Shown here: positions 48,415-58,908 of the stretch, in pieces
How the letters are laid out: each line of letters begins with the position of its first letter
Numbering within the stretch: position 1 is the first letter of the stretch
NCBI GenBank assembly: GCA_001630475.1
Contig: KV419397.1
Span: forward strand, 937,758 to 1,001,757
DNA length: 64,000 nt
Reading direction: 5' to 3'
From: Sistotremastrum niveocremeum HHB9708
Lineage: Eukaryota; Basidiomycota; Agaricomycetes; Sistotremastrales; Sistotremastraceae
The notes under the pieces: model-generated
Seen by the model: the letters and a program-made list of their open reading frames with translations, nothing else
Told to the model about the DNA's origin: nothing
The model's database searches: none
Position numbers and translations under genes: made by a program

Positions 48415-49606
48415 TCAAAATCGATCCGTCCGGGTTTTCGGCCGGATGACGATGCGGGCTTGAGAGATGGCAGGAAATAGACGTCTAAGTAAGCGGACAG
48501 ATGCAGCTCTGATATCCTCCGGGGCCACAGTGGGGGTGTTCGCTTGTTCGGAGCCAATGGTTTCGAGGTGCATGGTCAAGGCCGTCAGTCGAGGCAAGCA
48601 CCAGCTCAGACTCTCGACATCCGAAGCTAGAAATTCCTACATAGGCATCTGGTAAGTTTCCAACCGGCAAACTGCAACATGGAGGACTTACCAGATACTC
48701 GTTGTTGGCTTGAAACCCGGTAAGTATCTCCAAAGAAGGAAAACTTCGAGCGAGTGCCGTCAATGTCACTCTATTGAATGGAATATTTGGAGTGTTGATG
48801 CAGAGTGTGGTGACGTAAGGGAGTGGATTTTCCAGAAGTGAGAGCTCATGCACAAAACTTTGTTGGACTGATGTGTGCGCGATTCCACGTCGATGAGATA
48901 TGCCAACCTCGACCGCCGTCAATCGTGACTCTGAAGAAAACATCCTCATTTCCGATAGTGTCCCGATGAAATTTCGAATGTTTGGCAGGGGATTCGATGG
49001 TCGAAGATCCTGTCCCTGAAACTCACTCCCGAGTGCTAGATAAACATCTTCAAGCCCTGGATGATTGGTAAGAAATTCTCCCATCAATTGGGGCCGCCTT
49101 GTATTGGACGGTAGAAGGTTAAGCGAGAGAATCTTCAAGTCCGGGAATATCAGAGATGAAAGTCGAGGACTGAGAGTAATCCAATCTGCATTGAACCACA
49201 CTCGAAGATATCGAAGACGCGATGAAATCGATATCAGTTCTTCGAGATTATGGGTGAGTATCGGAGAGGGCCACCCGCTTGCAGATTTCAAGGCGAGATG
49301 GACAGATAGTCGTTTAAGATGGACAGCGTAAGAAGCCTCCGACTGGGAGCTTGTTAGTACGCTGAGAAGCTTAGCCACTTGAGCCTCGAGGCGATCCAAT
49401 TCCGCATAGTCAGATGAATAGACGAATATCTCTGACCATAGAACTGGAAGGGACTCGTCTCTCCAGATTCTGGAGACACTCGACAAAGCAATGAGTGTCA
49501 GGCTCTCCTCATGCCATTGTTCCCATGTTTTTCTGCGTAAGCTCTCACGATCCGATATTCGGATGGACTCGGCTATTTCGCGAATGAGCTCAGGAGGGAT
49601 GAACAT
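48415..49606 (-). CDS. F-box-like/leucine-rich protein F11, two exons
   Basis: 378 aa; exons 49606-48692 and 48636-48415 (55-nt intron GTAAGT...GTAG, phase 0). MFIPPELIREIAESIRISDRE; core LIALSSVSRIWRDESLPVLWSEIF; body YAVHLKRLSVHL, FPDLKILSLNL, NHPGLEDVYL, LPYVTTLCI. Exon 1 ends NNEYL; exon 2 EFLASDVESLSWCLPRLTAL and VRLLRRLFPAISQARI. An earlier AG in the intron would bring a stop, so 48637 was chosen as acceptor. Tandem sister of F12. Confidence 0.8.
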
Positions 49607-50112
49607 GGGTGCGACCTAGAGTTTTGTTTGATTTCCTTCGATACTAGGATCGATGTGAGAGGACAAAGGAACCTTTCATACACCCAGGCGGCTACAACTG
49701 AGTGAGTCATGGGCTGCGGCATGTCGGCTGGAGATGCCTTTCCGGCTGACATGCCGCTCTTGCCGTTCCGCCGTGGACTCCATGACTGACTCGTTATATT
49801 CAAAACGCCTCCCCAATACTGAATAATCTGATCTTATTTATCCACAAGATATCTAAGGCTTCCAACAAACCCCGATGTTCAACAATTTTTTTGCATTGGT
49901 ACACCTCGATCTCGCCGAATCAATCATTTATTCGTCCACCATATTCACGAGTGTTGGCAATAGCATTAGCAGAATGAAACCTTGTCATACTGCCCTATGC
50001 ACGAAGTAAACCAGTCGTTCCATGGGCAAGACGGTCCGCGAGAGTAGGGGTCACCTCCTCCGTCTTGAAAAGTAAATATTTGACCTGAAGGACTGCTTCC
50101 GCAGCATCGACT
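49607..50112. other. F11 promoter / F12 3' region
   Basis: 506 bp. Apart from the inverted repeat at 49700-49792 I see only AT-rich sequence (49800-49930) and no gene. Confidence 0.5.
49700..49792. repeat. Imperfect inverted repeat upstream of F11
   Basis: Outer arms GAGTGAGTCATGG (49700-49712) and CCATGACTGACTC (49780-49792) pair at 12 of 13 positions. Inner arms GCGGCATGTC (716-725 of 49 kb) and GACATGCCGC (748-757) pair perfectly. It lies about 95 bp upstream of the F11 ATG, so it could be a regulatory palindrome or a small mobile remnant. Confidence 0.55.
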
Positions 50113-51303
50113 TTAATCCGTTCCGACCAATGTCTGAGCTGAAAGCCTAACCTGGACGATAGAAGGGAATAGGCGTCGTGAGTCGTTGAAAGCGCGTTTC
50201 AAGTCATCATGACTAGGGATGTCGGTTTTTCCTGAGGACCTTGTGTCATTTTCGGCTTTTGGACGTTCATACATCCGCAGAGTGTGTAGTCGAGGCAAGC
50301 ACCAACTCAGGCTCTCGATATCTGTTTTCATGAAGTCCTGAATACCAATCCAGTAAGAATCCATAGAGAGAACTCTACTGTGGGTTCAACGAATTACCAG
50401 ATATTCCTTCGTGGCTTGGAGACCATCGATGTATTCCAGGGAGGGAAAACTTGCAGCGATCGCCTTCAAACTGACGCTGGTCAATGGAACGTTCCTGCTG
50501 CTGATGTAGAGGTGCGTGACATGGGGAAAAGGATTAGCCAAAAGCGATAGCTCCTGGGCGAGTGTTTCGTCGATGGACTGGTCATATCGCGGAGCTATAG
50601 TGCATTCCACCGTCGTTAAATGTGACCCTGACGATAACATCTTCAAATCTCCTAAACTCCCTTCGAACCTTTGAAGGTTCGGTAATGGATTCAATGATCG
50701 GAGAGCCTGTGGATCAAAATTGTTCTCCAACGACAGATTCGCATCTTCAATACCTAGATGGTTTAGGAAAAATTGACCCAATAAGTCAAATCGCTCCTTA
50801 TTCGGTGGGGAAAAATGAAAGGATATCATTTTGAGATCAGGGAGTGCCAGGGACGAGAGTCGCGGAATGAGGGGGATCCCATGTTCATGGTGGGACAGTC
50901 GAAGATATCGAAGATGGGGTGAAATCAACAATAATTCTTGAATGCGAGAAATCAATGTTTCAGGAGTTGAAGCATATAAGTTTTTGAAAGCAAGGTTGAG
51001 AGAAAGGTGCTTCACGTGGCTAGCGTAAGAAGGTTTGGACAGGGAGCCTTTGAGTGCACGGAGCAAGTTGCTCACCCGGCCCTCCAGGCGACCGATGTCC
51101 CTCCAATTCCCCGAATAGACAAAGACCTCCGACCATAGCACCGGAATAGTCTCTTCTCTGCACATCTTTGACACGCTCGAGAGAGCGATGAGCTCAAGGC
51201 TCTCGCTGTGCCAGTTGCTCCATGTTTTCGTGCGTAGGCTTTCGCGGTCCGACTTTCGAATAGACTCAGCTATTTTGCGAATTAGCTCGGGAGGGATGTG
51301 CAT
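50113..51303 (-). CDS. F-box-like/leucine-rich protein F12, two exons
   Basis: 376 aa; exons 51303-50398 and 50337-50113 (60-nt intron with GTAATT donor, phase 0). MHIPPELIRKIAESIRKSDRE; core LIALSSVSKMCREETIPVLWSEVF, where the usual Trp before the RxE is Cys. Body YASHVKHLSLNL, LPDLKMISFHF, FPHVTHLYI. Exon 1 ends TKEYL; exon 2 DFMKTDIESLSWCLPRLHTL and AFNDSRRLFPSIVQVRL. Clear tandem duplicate of F11, similar from first to last residue. Confidence 0.8.
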
Positions 51304-51564
51304 CGGAGGTGAGTACTATTGGCTAAGAGTCGCGTTAGAGCTGCGATGGACAAGGCGTTGGGGAGAAACAAGCCCGAGAAGCCCGTGCAACTCAGCCGAG
51401 CACGGCTAAGCGGCGGCATCTACGGGTTTCATCTATAGCTAGAACATGCGCTTTACACTTTTCACTGTCAACCAACATTTCTCGAGGCTTTGTACATATG
51501 TTGGTTTGGATCAGCTGGACGACGATGTCGTGTTTCCTACAACATGAAGAACCTGATCATCATC

Positions 51565-52947
51565 TCAAGTATTCATGAAGAACTCGACGGGATCAGGTAT
51601 TTCCTCCGTGCGCTCCATCGTATTTCCTGAAGGCAGATAACGCATCTCGAGTCGTCGAATGATGGGAATTGGATTGGCCTCGTTTTTGACGTGTATTGCC
51701 ACGCGAATGGTGGGGAAGAAATGAGGAAGGGATTCGAAGGCTCTTTCCATAGATTCGTTGTCTATCTCCGGTTCCATTACGCCGTCCACATACGACGTGC
51801 CGAATCCCACGCGTTCGGACATGGCTATTGTTTGTAGTCGAGATAAGCAGCCGGCGATTTCTTCCGCAGGTGATTTCATGAACTCCTGTTAGATGCCAAT
51901 GAACATTAAAATTGAGTGAGCTGCGTCATACGACTTACAATAAATAATTTAGTTGCGCTCAAGCCCTCTAGAGACTCCAGAGCAGGGAAGATCTGAGAGA
52001 TGGCTCTTACTGTGTCAACGTAGAGGGGAATGGGGAGGGAATAGAGGCATAGGTGCTTCAGAAAAAATTAGACCTCCTATTTTGACTCCTGAGCGCTCTG
52101 GAGTACTTTGGAGTACTCAAGAGTCAAAATAGGAGGTCTAATTTTTTCTGAAGTGTGTAACATTCGGGAAGGGGTTGGCTAAGAGCGACAGTTCATTGAT
52201 GAAATCCAGTCGCACCAGCGTTCGCCGAGTTACTTCACACTCGACCGAGGTCAACTCGGGAGCTGAAGCGAGGAGTCCCAGCTGGGAAAAGTTGCCGATA
52301 AAACGCTTCACCTGTGGCAGTGGATTGTATTCCCGGAGGCTGCGCCACTGAATTGGCCTTTCGACAACGAGTCGGACGTCTTCGATACTCGGGTTATTGA
52401 CGAGAAATTCGCCCAGCGAAAGCTGGTCATTCCTTCTTGAACTTTCATCAAAATCGATGTCAACAACTTTGAGGCGTGGGTATTTTAGGTAGGAGAGGTG
52501 AGTTAGGACCGGAACTCTACTGGGATTGAGCATGATCCTGAGATAGCGGAGGTCGGAGGTAAGAGAAAGCAGCTTCATAATGTGAAGGTCGATCTCGGTA
52601 TCCTGCACCGCACGAGTGGAAGGATTCTTGATGTAGATCGTTAGGCATTCAACATATGTGCTGAGCTTAGGCTCGGATTTGGGGCGGGAATACGCGAGGA
52701 TGTGGGACGCGTGGAATATCTGGTCAGACACGGCTTCGATATCACCGTACTTGACGGTGACAAAGTTAAGCTGTGACCACAGAATTGGTGTCACTACGTC
52801 TCTCCATATTCTTGAAACGAAAGAAAGAGATGTAAGAGTTTTGTGTTCGGTTTTCCAGTTTTCGTGCGATTTTTCCTGAAGGCTTTGGCTGTCTGTTTGA
52901 CGGATGAATTTAGCTATACGGCAGCATAGCTCCGGAGGGAGAGCCAT
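51565..52947 (-). pseudogene. F-box-like protein F13, exon 1 interrupted by a fold-back element
   Basis: F-box-like gene: MALPPELCCRIAKFIRQTD, core SLSFVSRIWRDVVTPILWSQL, body with YPRLKVVDIDF and NNPSIEDVRLV. Exon 1 runs 52947-51939 and exon 2 51885-51565 (EFMKSPAEEIAGCLSRLQTI, AFESLPHFFPTIRVAI). A 98-bp palindromic element (52056-52153) plus a 2-bp duplication is inserted in the conserved NPFPNVTHL motif. Without those 100 bp exon 1 is 909 nt and the gene 409 aa, in frame. With them translation ends four codons into the element. Exon 2 downstream is still intact, so the insertion is recent or the element is removed by splicing: GT at the NVT codon and a pyrimidine-rich AG at the element's end would restore the frame minus two residues. 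Confidence 0.75.
52056..52153. mobile_element. 98-bp perfect fold-back (MITE-like) element
   Basis: Two perfect 33-bp inverted arms, 52056-52088 and 52121-52153, begin CTTCAGAAAAAATTAG and end with its complement. A 32-bp centre carries GGAGTACT repeats. Flanked by a 2-bp duplication TG (52054-52055 and 52154-52155). Removing element plus one TG restores a conserved reading frame in F13, which proves it is an insertion. Perfect arms mean it is young. Superfamily unclear. Its end TTTTTTCTGAAG (minus strand) resembles a 3' splice site. Confidence 0.85.
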
Positions 52948-53522
52948 GATGCGTGTGATTGTTGCTGATGAAGGCCTGGACTGATGGATTCGACGCTAAG
53001 CGGTCAGGTCGTGGGTCGGGTGCCAGCTTGGTGAAGGAGTTTGAATTTTTGCTTCCGGCGGTACTATATCGCAGTGAAGCGGGTTTCGGAAGGGAGTTGG
53101 CCTGATAATGCGACAGCGACAAGAATGGAAGGAATGTCATTAATGCGGAGAGTTCAAGGATTCGATTTGGGAAGGATTCGATTTGGGATGATCCAGAGCA
53201 TGACCAGGTGGGATCTCCCGAAAGGATGGCGTGCAAATATCCTATAAAGCTCGATCGAAATCCCATTGCGCCGGAAGCTGCTCATGAAAGATGGATTGAA
53301 GGGTTTGAATCAGGAAGCACAGATATCAGCCAACTTCTATGTTAAAAATTCCGATGGGTCTTCGTCTACCTATTCACCCCAAATCCCAACTGGTTCTTGG
53401 AGAGTGTGGACAAGATCTCCGGGTCGATCCTAGCACAGAAATCAAGTTTAGTCAACACGAAGTCAAAACTTCAGATGAGCCAGGGGATACCTGTGTGTGG
53501 CTAATCTCAAGACGCTTGCGAG
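52948..53522. other. F13 promoter / F14 3' region
   Basis: 575 bp, no gene recognised. A GGATTCGATTTGGGA pair of short direct repeats lies near 53158-53188. Confidence 0.45.
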
Positions 53523-54815
53523 TCACACAAAATCGTCGGAATCGGGTGCTACCCGATGCATCTCAAATTCTCCAAAGACCTGGCCCTCTCCACGAAATCC
53601 GTCGTGCATAAGGTATGTCAAAGATACAAAACTTTCGAATAAGCTGGGAAGCTTTCTGATAGCAGACTCTACGTTGAAGGGTATACAGATTTCTCGGTTT
53701 TCGTCTCGGAAGAGATCGGCGAAGAGGTCGGCTTGAAAATCATGTACAACCATCGTGCGCATGCGAGGGAGATACCATCTCTTATCATCGAGTATGCCAT
53801 CCATGAAGTCCTGCATATAAGTTGATTAGGGATGGAGAAACGTTTGCGCGATAAGACAGCCTACCGTGAAATTTTGACCTGCCTCGAACCCATCTATGAA
53901 CTCCAAGACCGGAAAGCTTCTCGCTAACGCTTGGAAGGTATCGAAGCAGAGATTGATATCGCGGTTTGTGAAAGTGAGATGGGTGACGCTCGGAAAGGGG
54001 TTCGATAGTTTGGATAATGCAGCCACGAATATGGTTTGGCTTGACACCCTGGGGGTCTTACGGCGACCATTCCAGCATTTGATGGTCGTTAAGTGTTGTA
54101 ACGAATGCAATCTTGCTAGATGCTGCAAATTTCCTTCGTAGCGTCTGAGATTGGGAAGCATGTCTGGCTTCAACCCGTGGTCGGGCTTCATGACAACACG
54201 TCGGCGATCGGAGCGAAGTTTGATTGATGCGTCCTCTATTCCTGGGTGGTTCACGAAGAACTGTCCCAACAGATCATCTTCGCAGGTTGTGCAATTGAAA
54301 AGTTGAAGAGATGCTGATTTGAGGCTTGGGAATGGGAGACGGTGAATCAAATGAACAACAGGGTTGGCGAGGCAAACGTTCTGGCATGTGATCTGAAGTT
54401 GAAGGGATTGAAGACCCGTGAAATATTCGAGCATTTCTTCCAAGAGCAATGAGGTATCGTTGATTAGAGTTTCTGGTACAACGTAATGTTTGAGATAGAT
54501 GGAGAGCCGTTTCACGTGCGTTCCATAACCGCCTTCGGTATTCCTCAGATCGTTGAGAAGCAGCCAAAGTCGCAACTGCAAGTCCTCTATATCGAACTGT
54601 CCTGATGGTGACATGATGAGTATTTCGTCCCAGAGAACTGGAAGGGTCTGTGCTCTCCAAGCCTTTGATACCCTCGAAAGCGTAACCAATACTTTGTTCT
54701 CCCTCTGCCAATCATGAAGACTTTTCGTACGCCATGCTTCGCTGTCTGACTGACGAATTGATAGCGCAATTTCGTGATACAGTTCCACAGGGAGGAAAAG
54801 AGCCATTTTCGTCAT
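53523..54815 (-). CDS. F-box-like/leucine-rich protein F14, two exons
   Basis: 412 aa; exons 54815-53865 and 53810-53523 (54-nt intron, phase 0). MTKMALFLPVELYHEIALSI; a second ATG three codons on is equally possible. Core LVTLSRVSKAWRAQTLPVLWDEI; body YGTHVKRLSIYL, FPSLKSASLQL, NHPGIEDASI, FPSVTHLTF. Exon 1 ends GQNFT; exon 2 DFMDGILDDKRWYLPRMRTM. The C-terminal motif is weaker here (AIRKLPSLFESFVSL): the Pro after LF is replaced. Otherwise intact. Confidence 0.8.
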
Positions 54816-55119
54816 TGAAAGTCAATACAATTTTTGCAGTACAGGAAGATACGCGGCAGGTTGGGGAGAGAGGAACAATGCACCGGTGTTGCCATAACAG
54901 GACGTTGAGGTCGGAGTTACGTAAGCTCCGGTATCTCCGCTGTCATCCCCACGCCTGACGTCACGCCCCAGTTTGACATATATATCCAATCACGACGACA
55001 CTGCGATGGTTAATTATAGCTGTCTCCCCTCGTATCCCAGTCGTTCCCCACTACCATCACCAGCGGAATCAACGACGCCATTCACGACGATAAGCCGATA
55101 AAAAGATTTGAAGCCCACG
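54816..55119. other. Divergent promoter, F14 / phosphatidylserine decarboxylase
   Basis: 304 bp separating two divergently transcribed genes. A TATATATCC-like box sits near 54978, about 140 bp upstream of the decarboxylase ATG. Confidence 0.45.
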
Positions 55120-56556
55120 ATGAGCTCATTGCACTCCGATAACGCTGGCAACGTCCACGATGTCACTAATGATCACCTCGACGAAGGTAACGCCCCAAAG
55201 ACTATCTCTTAATTTCAACGAAAGATAACACGTCGGGGCTACAGGAGTTGATCAAGAACATCTTTCCAAGGGACTCACTGCCCTGGTCGATAAATCGATA
55301 ACGCACCCCGATGTCTCCGAGACCATCCATGCACCCACTCATAAACCCGAAAAACATTCCATATTATCCAAGTTCATTCCTGGATTTGAGAAGCTTGCTA
55401 CGCGTTACCATGTCGGCAACTTCGTCATCGTGAGAGGAACAAATGAGCGGGTGTTTGAGAGTATGCCAATCTATGCCAGGTTCGTCGTTTTCGACTCCCG
55501 GCCGGAATAAGGAAGAGATGTTGATTTGTGGATCAGAATTGGCATGCATCTTCTGTTCTATGGGAAGGAGCAAGTCAGATTTTTGGAGTACAAAACTGTC
55601 GAGGAACTTCTCCACGAGCAGTCAGTCAAGGTTCGATACGCTCTTCAGCTATGCCATATGTGCCTCTCATTCGCCCACACTCACAGGAGGGAAAGCTCTA
55701 CGATTCTCCTGATTCGGTCGCATCGATCCCATCTTTCATCCAGACCTATTCGATTCAACTTTCCGAGCTGCTTTATCCGGAGATCAGCTCATATAAAACG
55801 TTCAACGAATTTTTCTACCGCAAGTTACGCGAAGACGCTCGTCCGGTCCAGAACGCTGAAGACCCCAACTCATTCTGTTCCGCTGCTGATTCGAGATTGA
55901 TGGTATTCGACAATCTTGATCAAGCCACTTCAATCTGGTATTGTTTTCCTATCTCGTCGAAGTACTTATTACTAATCGGTACTGCGCAGGATCAAGGGCA
56001 AGCAGTTTACGATACCGAATCTACTTGGAGACGCCGCTCTGGCTAAACATTTTGAAGGAGCGAGTCTCGCAGTCTTCCGTCTCGCTCCCGCGGACTATCA
56101 TCGATTCCATTCCCCTGCGGATGTGATTGTTGGCGATACCACCGATATCCCAGGGTGAGTGTTTCCTTCACGAAAATGACCCATAATCTGAATTGGCCTT
56201 CCAGCCAATACTACACCGTCAATCCTCAAGCAGTCAACGAACCCAACTTCGACGTCTTCACCGCCAACCGACGATCCGTCCTCTTACTGCAACACCAGCA
56301 GACTAACGTCCCAATCGCGTTCGTGGCCATCGGCGCTTTGTTAGTTGGGTCGATCGTCTTCACCGTAAAGCCCGGGCAAGTTGTTAAACGCGGAGAGGAG
56401 TTGGGATATTTCAAGTATGGAGGAAGCACATGCGTGGCGTTGTTCCCGAAGGGGTTGATCAAATTTGATGAAGATCTTCTGAAGAACAGTCTTGAAGAGA
56501 AGATTGAGACTGTCGTTAAAGTAGGGTATTCGCTTGGAAAGCGGATTGGTGCGTAG
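55120..56556 (+). CDS. Phosphatidylserine decarboxylase family protein
   Basis: 387 aa; exons 55120-55186, 55245-55479, 55537-55630, 55687-55937, 55990-56154 and 56205-56556. Family motifs: FNEFFYRKLREDARP, the proton-shuttling His region DYHRFHSPADV, FTANRRSVLLLQ, VAIGALLVGSI and the self-cleavage site GGST (residues 343-346), where Ser becomes the pyruvoyl prosthetic group of the alpha subunit. Known reaction: phosphatidylserine to phosphatidylethanolamine plus CO2. No mitochondrial presequence or membrane anchor is visible at the N-terminus, and the IYARIGMHLLFYG segment is shared with the short fungal subfamily. The substrate in that subfamily is less certain. The gene stands alone inside the F-box array. 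Confidence 0.88.
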
Positions 56557-56688
56557 CTGGGTATGCTGGCACGAGAAGATAAAATAATCATTGTATAAAT
56601 GTATGAGACAGAAAGTTCAGTGCGTGTATAAGATATAAATCGGTATCCAAAACTTTGCTACCTGTCTAGCAACAGAGCAATATTTTGA

Positions 56689-58075
56689 TTATATCTCCTC
56701 GAGTGGCGGTGTAGTGCGATTCTGAGTTGTCTCTCGCCGGAAGAGTGTGGACCATTCCATCACAGGAACGTCGACACCCGAGAGATACTCCGCTTTCAAC
56801 ACGCGGACCCCGAAGGAACCGGCCCGGGACCATACGATTTCAGTCTTTCTCAACTTGGCCCGCTTGAGATGTGGAAACAATCGACGGAAAATGCAGAAAG
56901 CAGCTTCGATAGCTGCATCTGAGAGAGATGGAACGCGGATGTCTGCAAGGTCCATCTCCCCCTCAGTAGAGGTTTCACATAGGGACAACTGTTGCAGCTT
57001 AGAAAGATGCCATGCGAAGATTTCAGGAGCCGTTTGCAGGAAGTCCTGGACATCAGGTCATTACGGTCAGTCGGATAAACACAATGACACGGCAACATAC
57101 CACTGAACGTTGAGTGAGACGGAGACCTTCCAACACTCTGAGGGAAGGGAAGGTTCTGGCGAGACTTTCCAGCACCTCCGCGTCTAGAGTGATATCCGGT
57201 TCATCAGATACCGGTCTCACGTGAATAATGAGATGGGTGACGTTCTCGAATGCAACTGAATTCCTGGACAATTCACGGATGAACTCGTCTTGACTCCAGG
57301 CCAATCCGGGATCGTTCGATAACCAACATTGGACACTTTTCAACTTCGGGCAAGCGCCGAGTAACCTCAGGCCGGCAATGTGGCCTTCGAAACGTCTCAC
57401 TTCGGTAAGTCGATTGGGGTGTGGTGCCGACACCCAATAGGCATTTCCGGTTCCACGAGTCGACACACTGAGGTGCCGCACTTTTGTTAGTCGTGTTATG
57501 AACCTGGACAGTAGATGGTGTCTGGCATCCATTTCGGCAAGGTTATGAAATTCCAAATGCACGTAGACGATATTGTGGAGGTTCAGCTTGAGTAGTTCGG
57601 GAAGAAGCGGGATGACGGATGCATCGATATCCAGGCAAAGCCATCGGAGACGAGGTGTGAGGGACAGGATCTCTGCTACGTGAAACGTAACAGTGGGATC
57701 TACTTCCTCTGGGATTCTGGGGCCAAGTGTGTATGGTTGGATGTCGACAAGTATAGTCTTGACGTAGGTGGCATACCCTGGATTCGTCTTCAGCAGCCGT
57801 GCGATGTTAACTATTCGCTCCGAGGCTGCTGCTGTCGTTGTATTCGAGTTTTTCCAACCCATACTCAGCACTAAGTCAGACCAAATGAATGGTATCACCT
57901 CAGCCCTCCAGGTCTTCGAGACCACGGAAAGGGTCAGGAGAGTGTTCAGATGAGCACGCCGGCATTGGATTGCAATGCTGATTTGCATATCCAGACGCAT
58001 CATTTCCGGGACTGGTTCACTGTCAACTAGTGATTTGGCGATATAACCGCAGATTTCTGCAGGACATATCGTCAT
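56689..58075 (-). CDS. F-box-like/leucine-rich protein F15, two exons
   Basis: 443 aa; exons 58075-57101 and 57045-56689 (55-nt intron GTATGT...CCAG, phase 0). Start MTICPAEICGYIAKSLVDSE; an in-frame ATG 36 codons upstream (58183) is less likely. Core LLTLSVVSKTWRAEVIPFIWSDL; body YATYVKTILVDI, TPRLRWLCLDI, FENVTHLIIH. Exon 1 ends LTQRSV; exon 2 DFLQTAPEIFAWHLSKLQQL with AFCIFRRLFPHLKRAKLRKTE. It has a longer basic loop in the F-box region (CRRAHLNTL) shared only with F16: the two form a separate subfamily. Confidence 0.8.
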
Positions 58076-58908
58076 GGCTTTGTACTCCAAAACTAACCCG
58101 CTGCCAGTGGTTGAACCTGCCAGTGGTTCGGATGGAGGATGAGAGAAAATAATTCGGCAGTTGGCTAAGATCAAAATTATCACGAGCGGAAGTATCGATG
58201 CGAAGGACCAGAAGCCAAATCAATCAGCCCTGCAGAGCGTTCACCAGACTCCAGGCCTCATGGAGCGTTGAGAGCAGACCGCGAGCGGACTTCCAATATA
58301 CCACTCTCATTCTTGCATTGTTCTTGCCGCAACGGCGCAACCTTGCGACAACCACGACTGTGTGAAGCTTTCCAGTATGCAAAAATTTGGATCTACTAAG
58401 GCCTATTATCTGTTGAGGCTCATACGCAGGCTTTATCGCTGCGGCAGATGACCGAGATGACCGGATAACGCTTTCTTGGCCGGTCCAAACCTGAAGATGA
58501 CTTTATTCAGAACTAAGTCAAGACCAGCTGCGGTGCACAGAGGAGACTTTGGAAGTTTTGTTGACTGCTATGTAGAAATCAGGCTAACAACCACTTCGCC
58601 AATGTTTCCGAGACATTATTATAATAAAACAAGACCACCTCGAAGACAATGACTTATGCACACTTGATCTCTCCCAAGCAAGCGTGATTCCTTGAGGCTC
58701 CATCGGACGAATTATGTACAAGTTATTTTGTTGGCTTCCATACATATTACTCCGCCTAGATTCAATGGCACATTACGTTGAGCCTTTACCTAATACTAGT
58801 ACATTCTTGCTTATTTCTCTACATTGCCCGCGCCGACAGCATGCTTTTGAGCGCGACAATAAGTACAGAGGGCCTTGGTACATCGCACTCACAGAAATAT
58901 CTCAACGC
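58076..58908. other. F15 promoter / F16 3' region
   Basis: 833 bp, no gene recognised. The stretch 58560-58830 is AT-rich. Confidence 0.45.
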
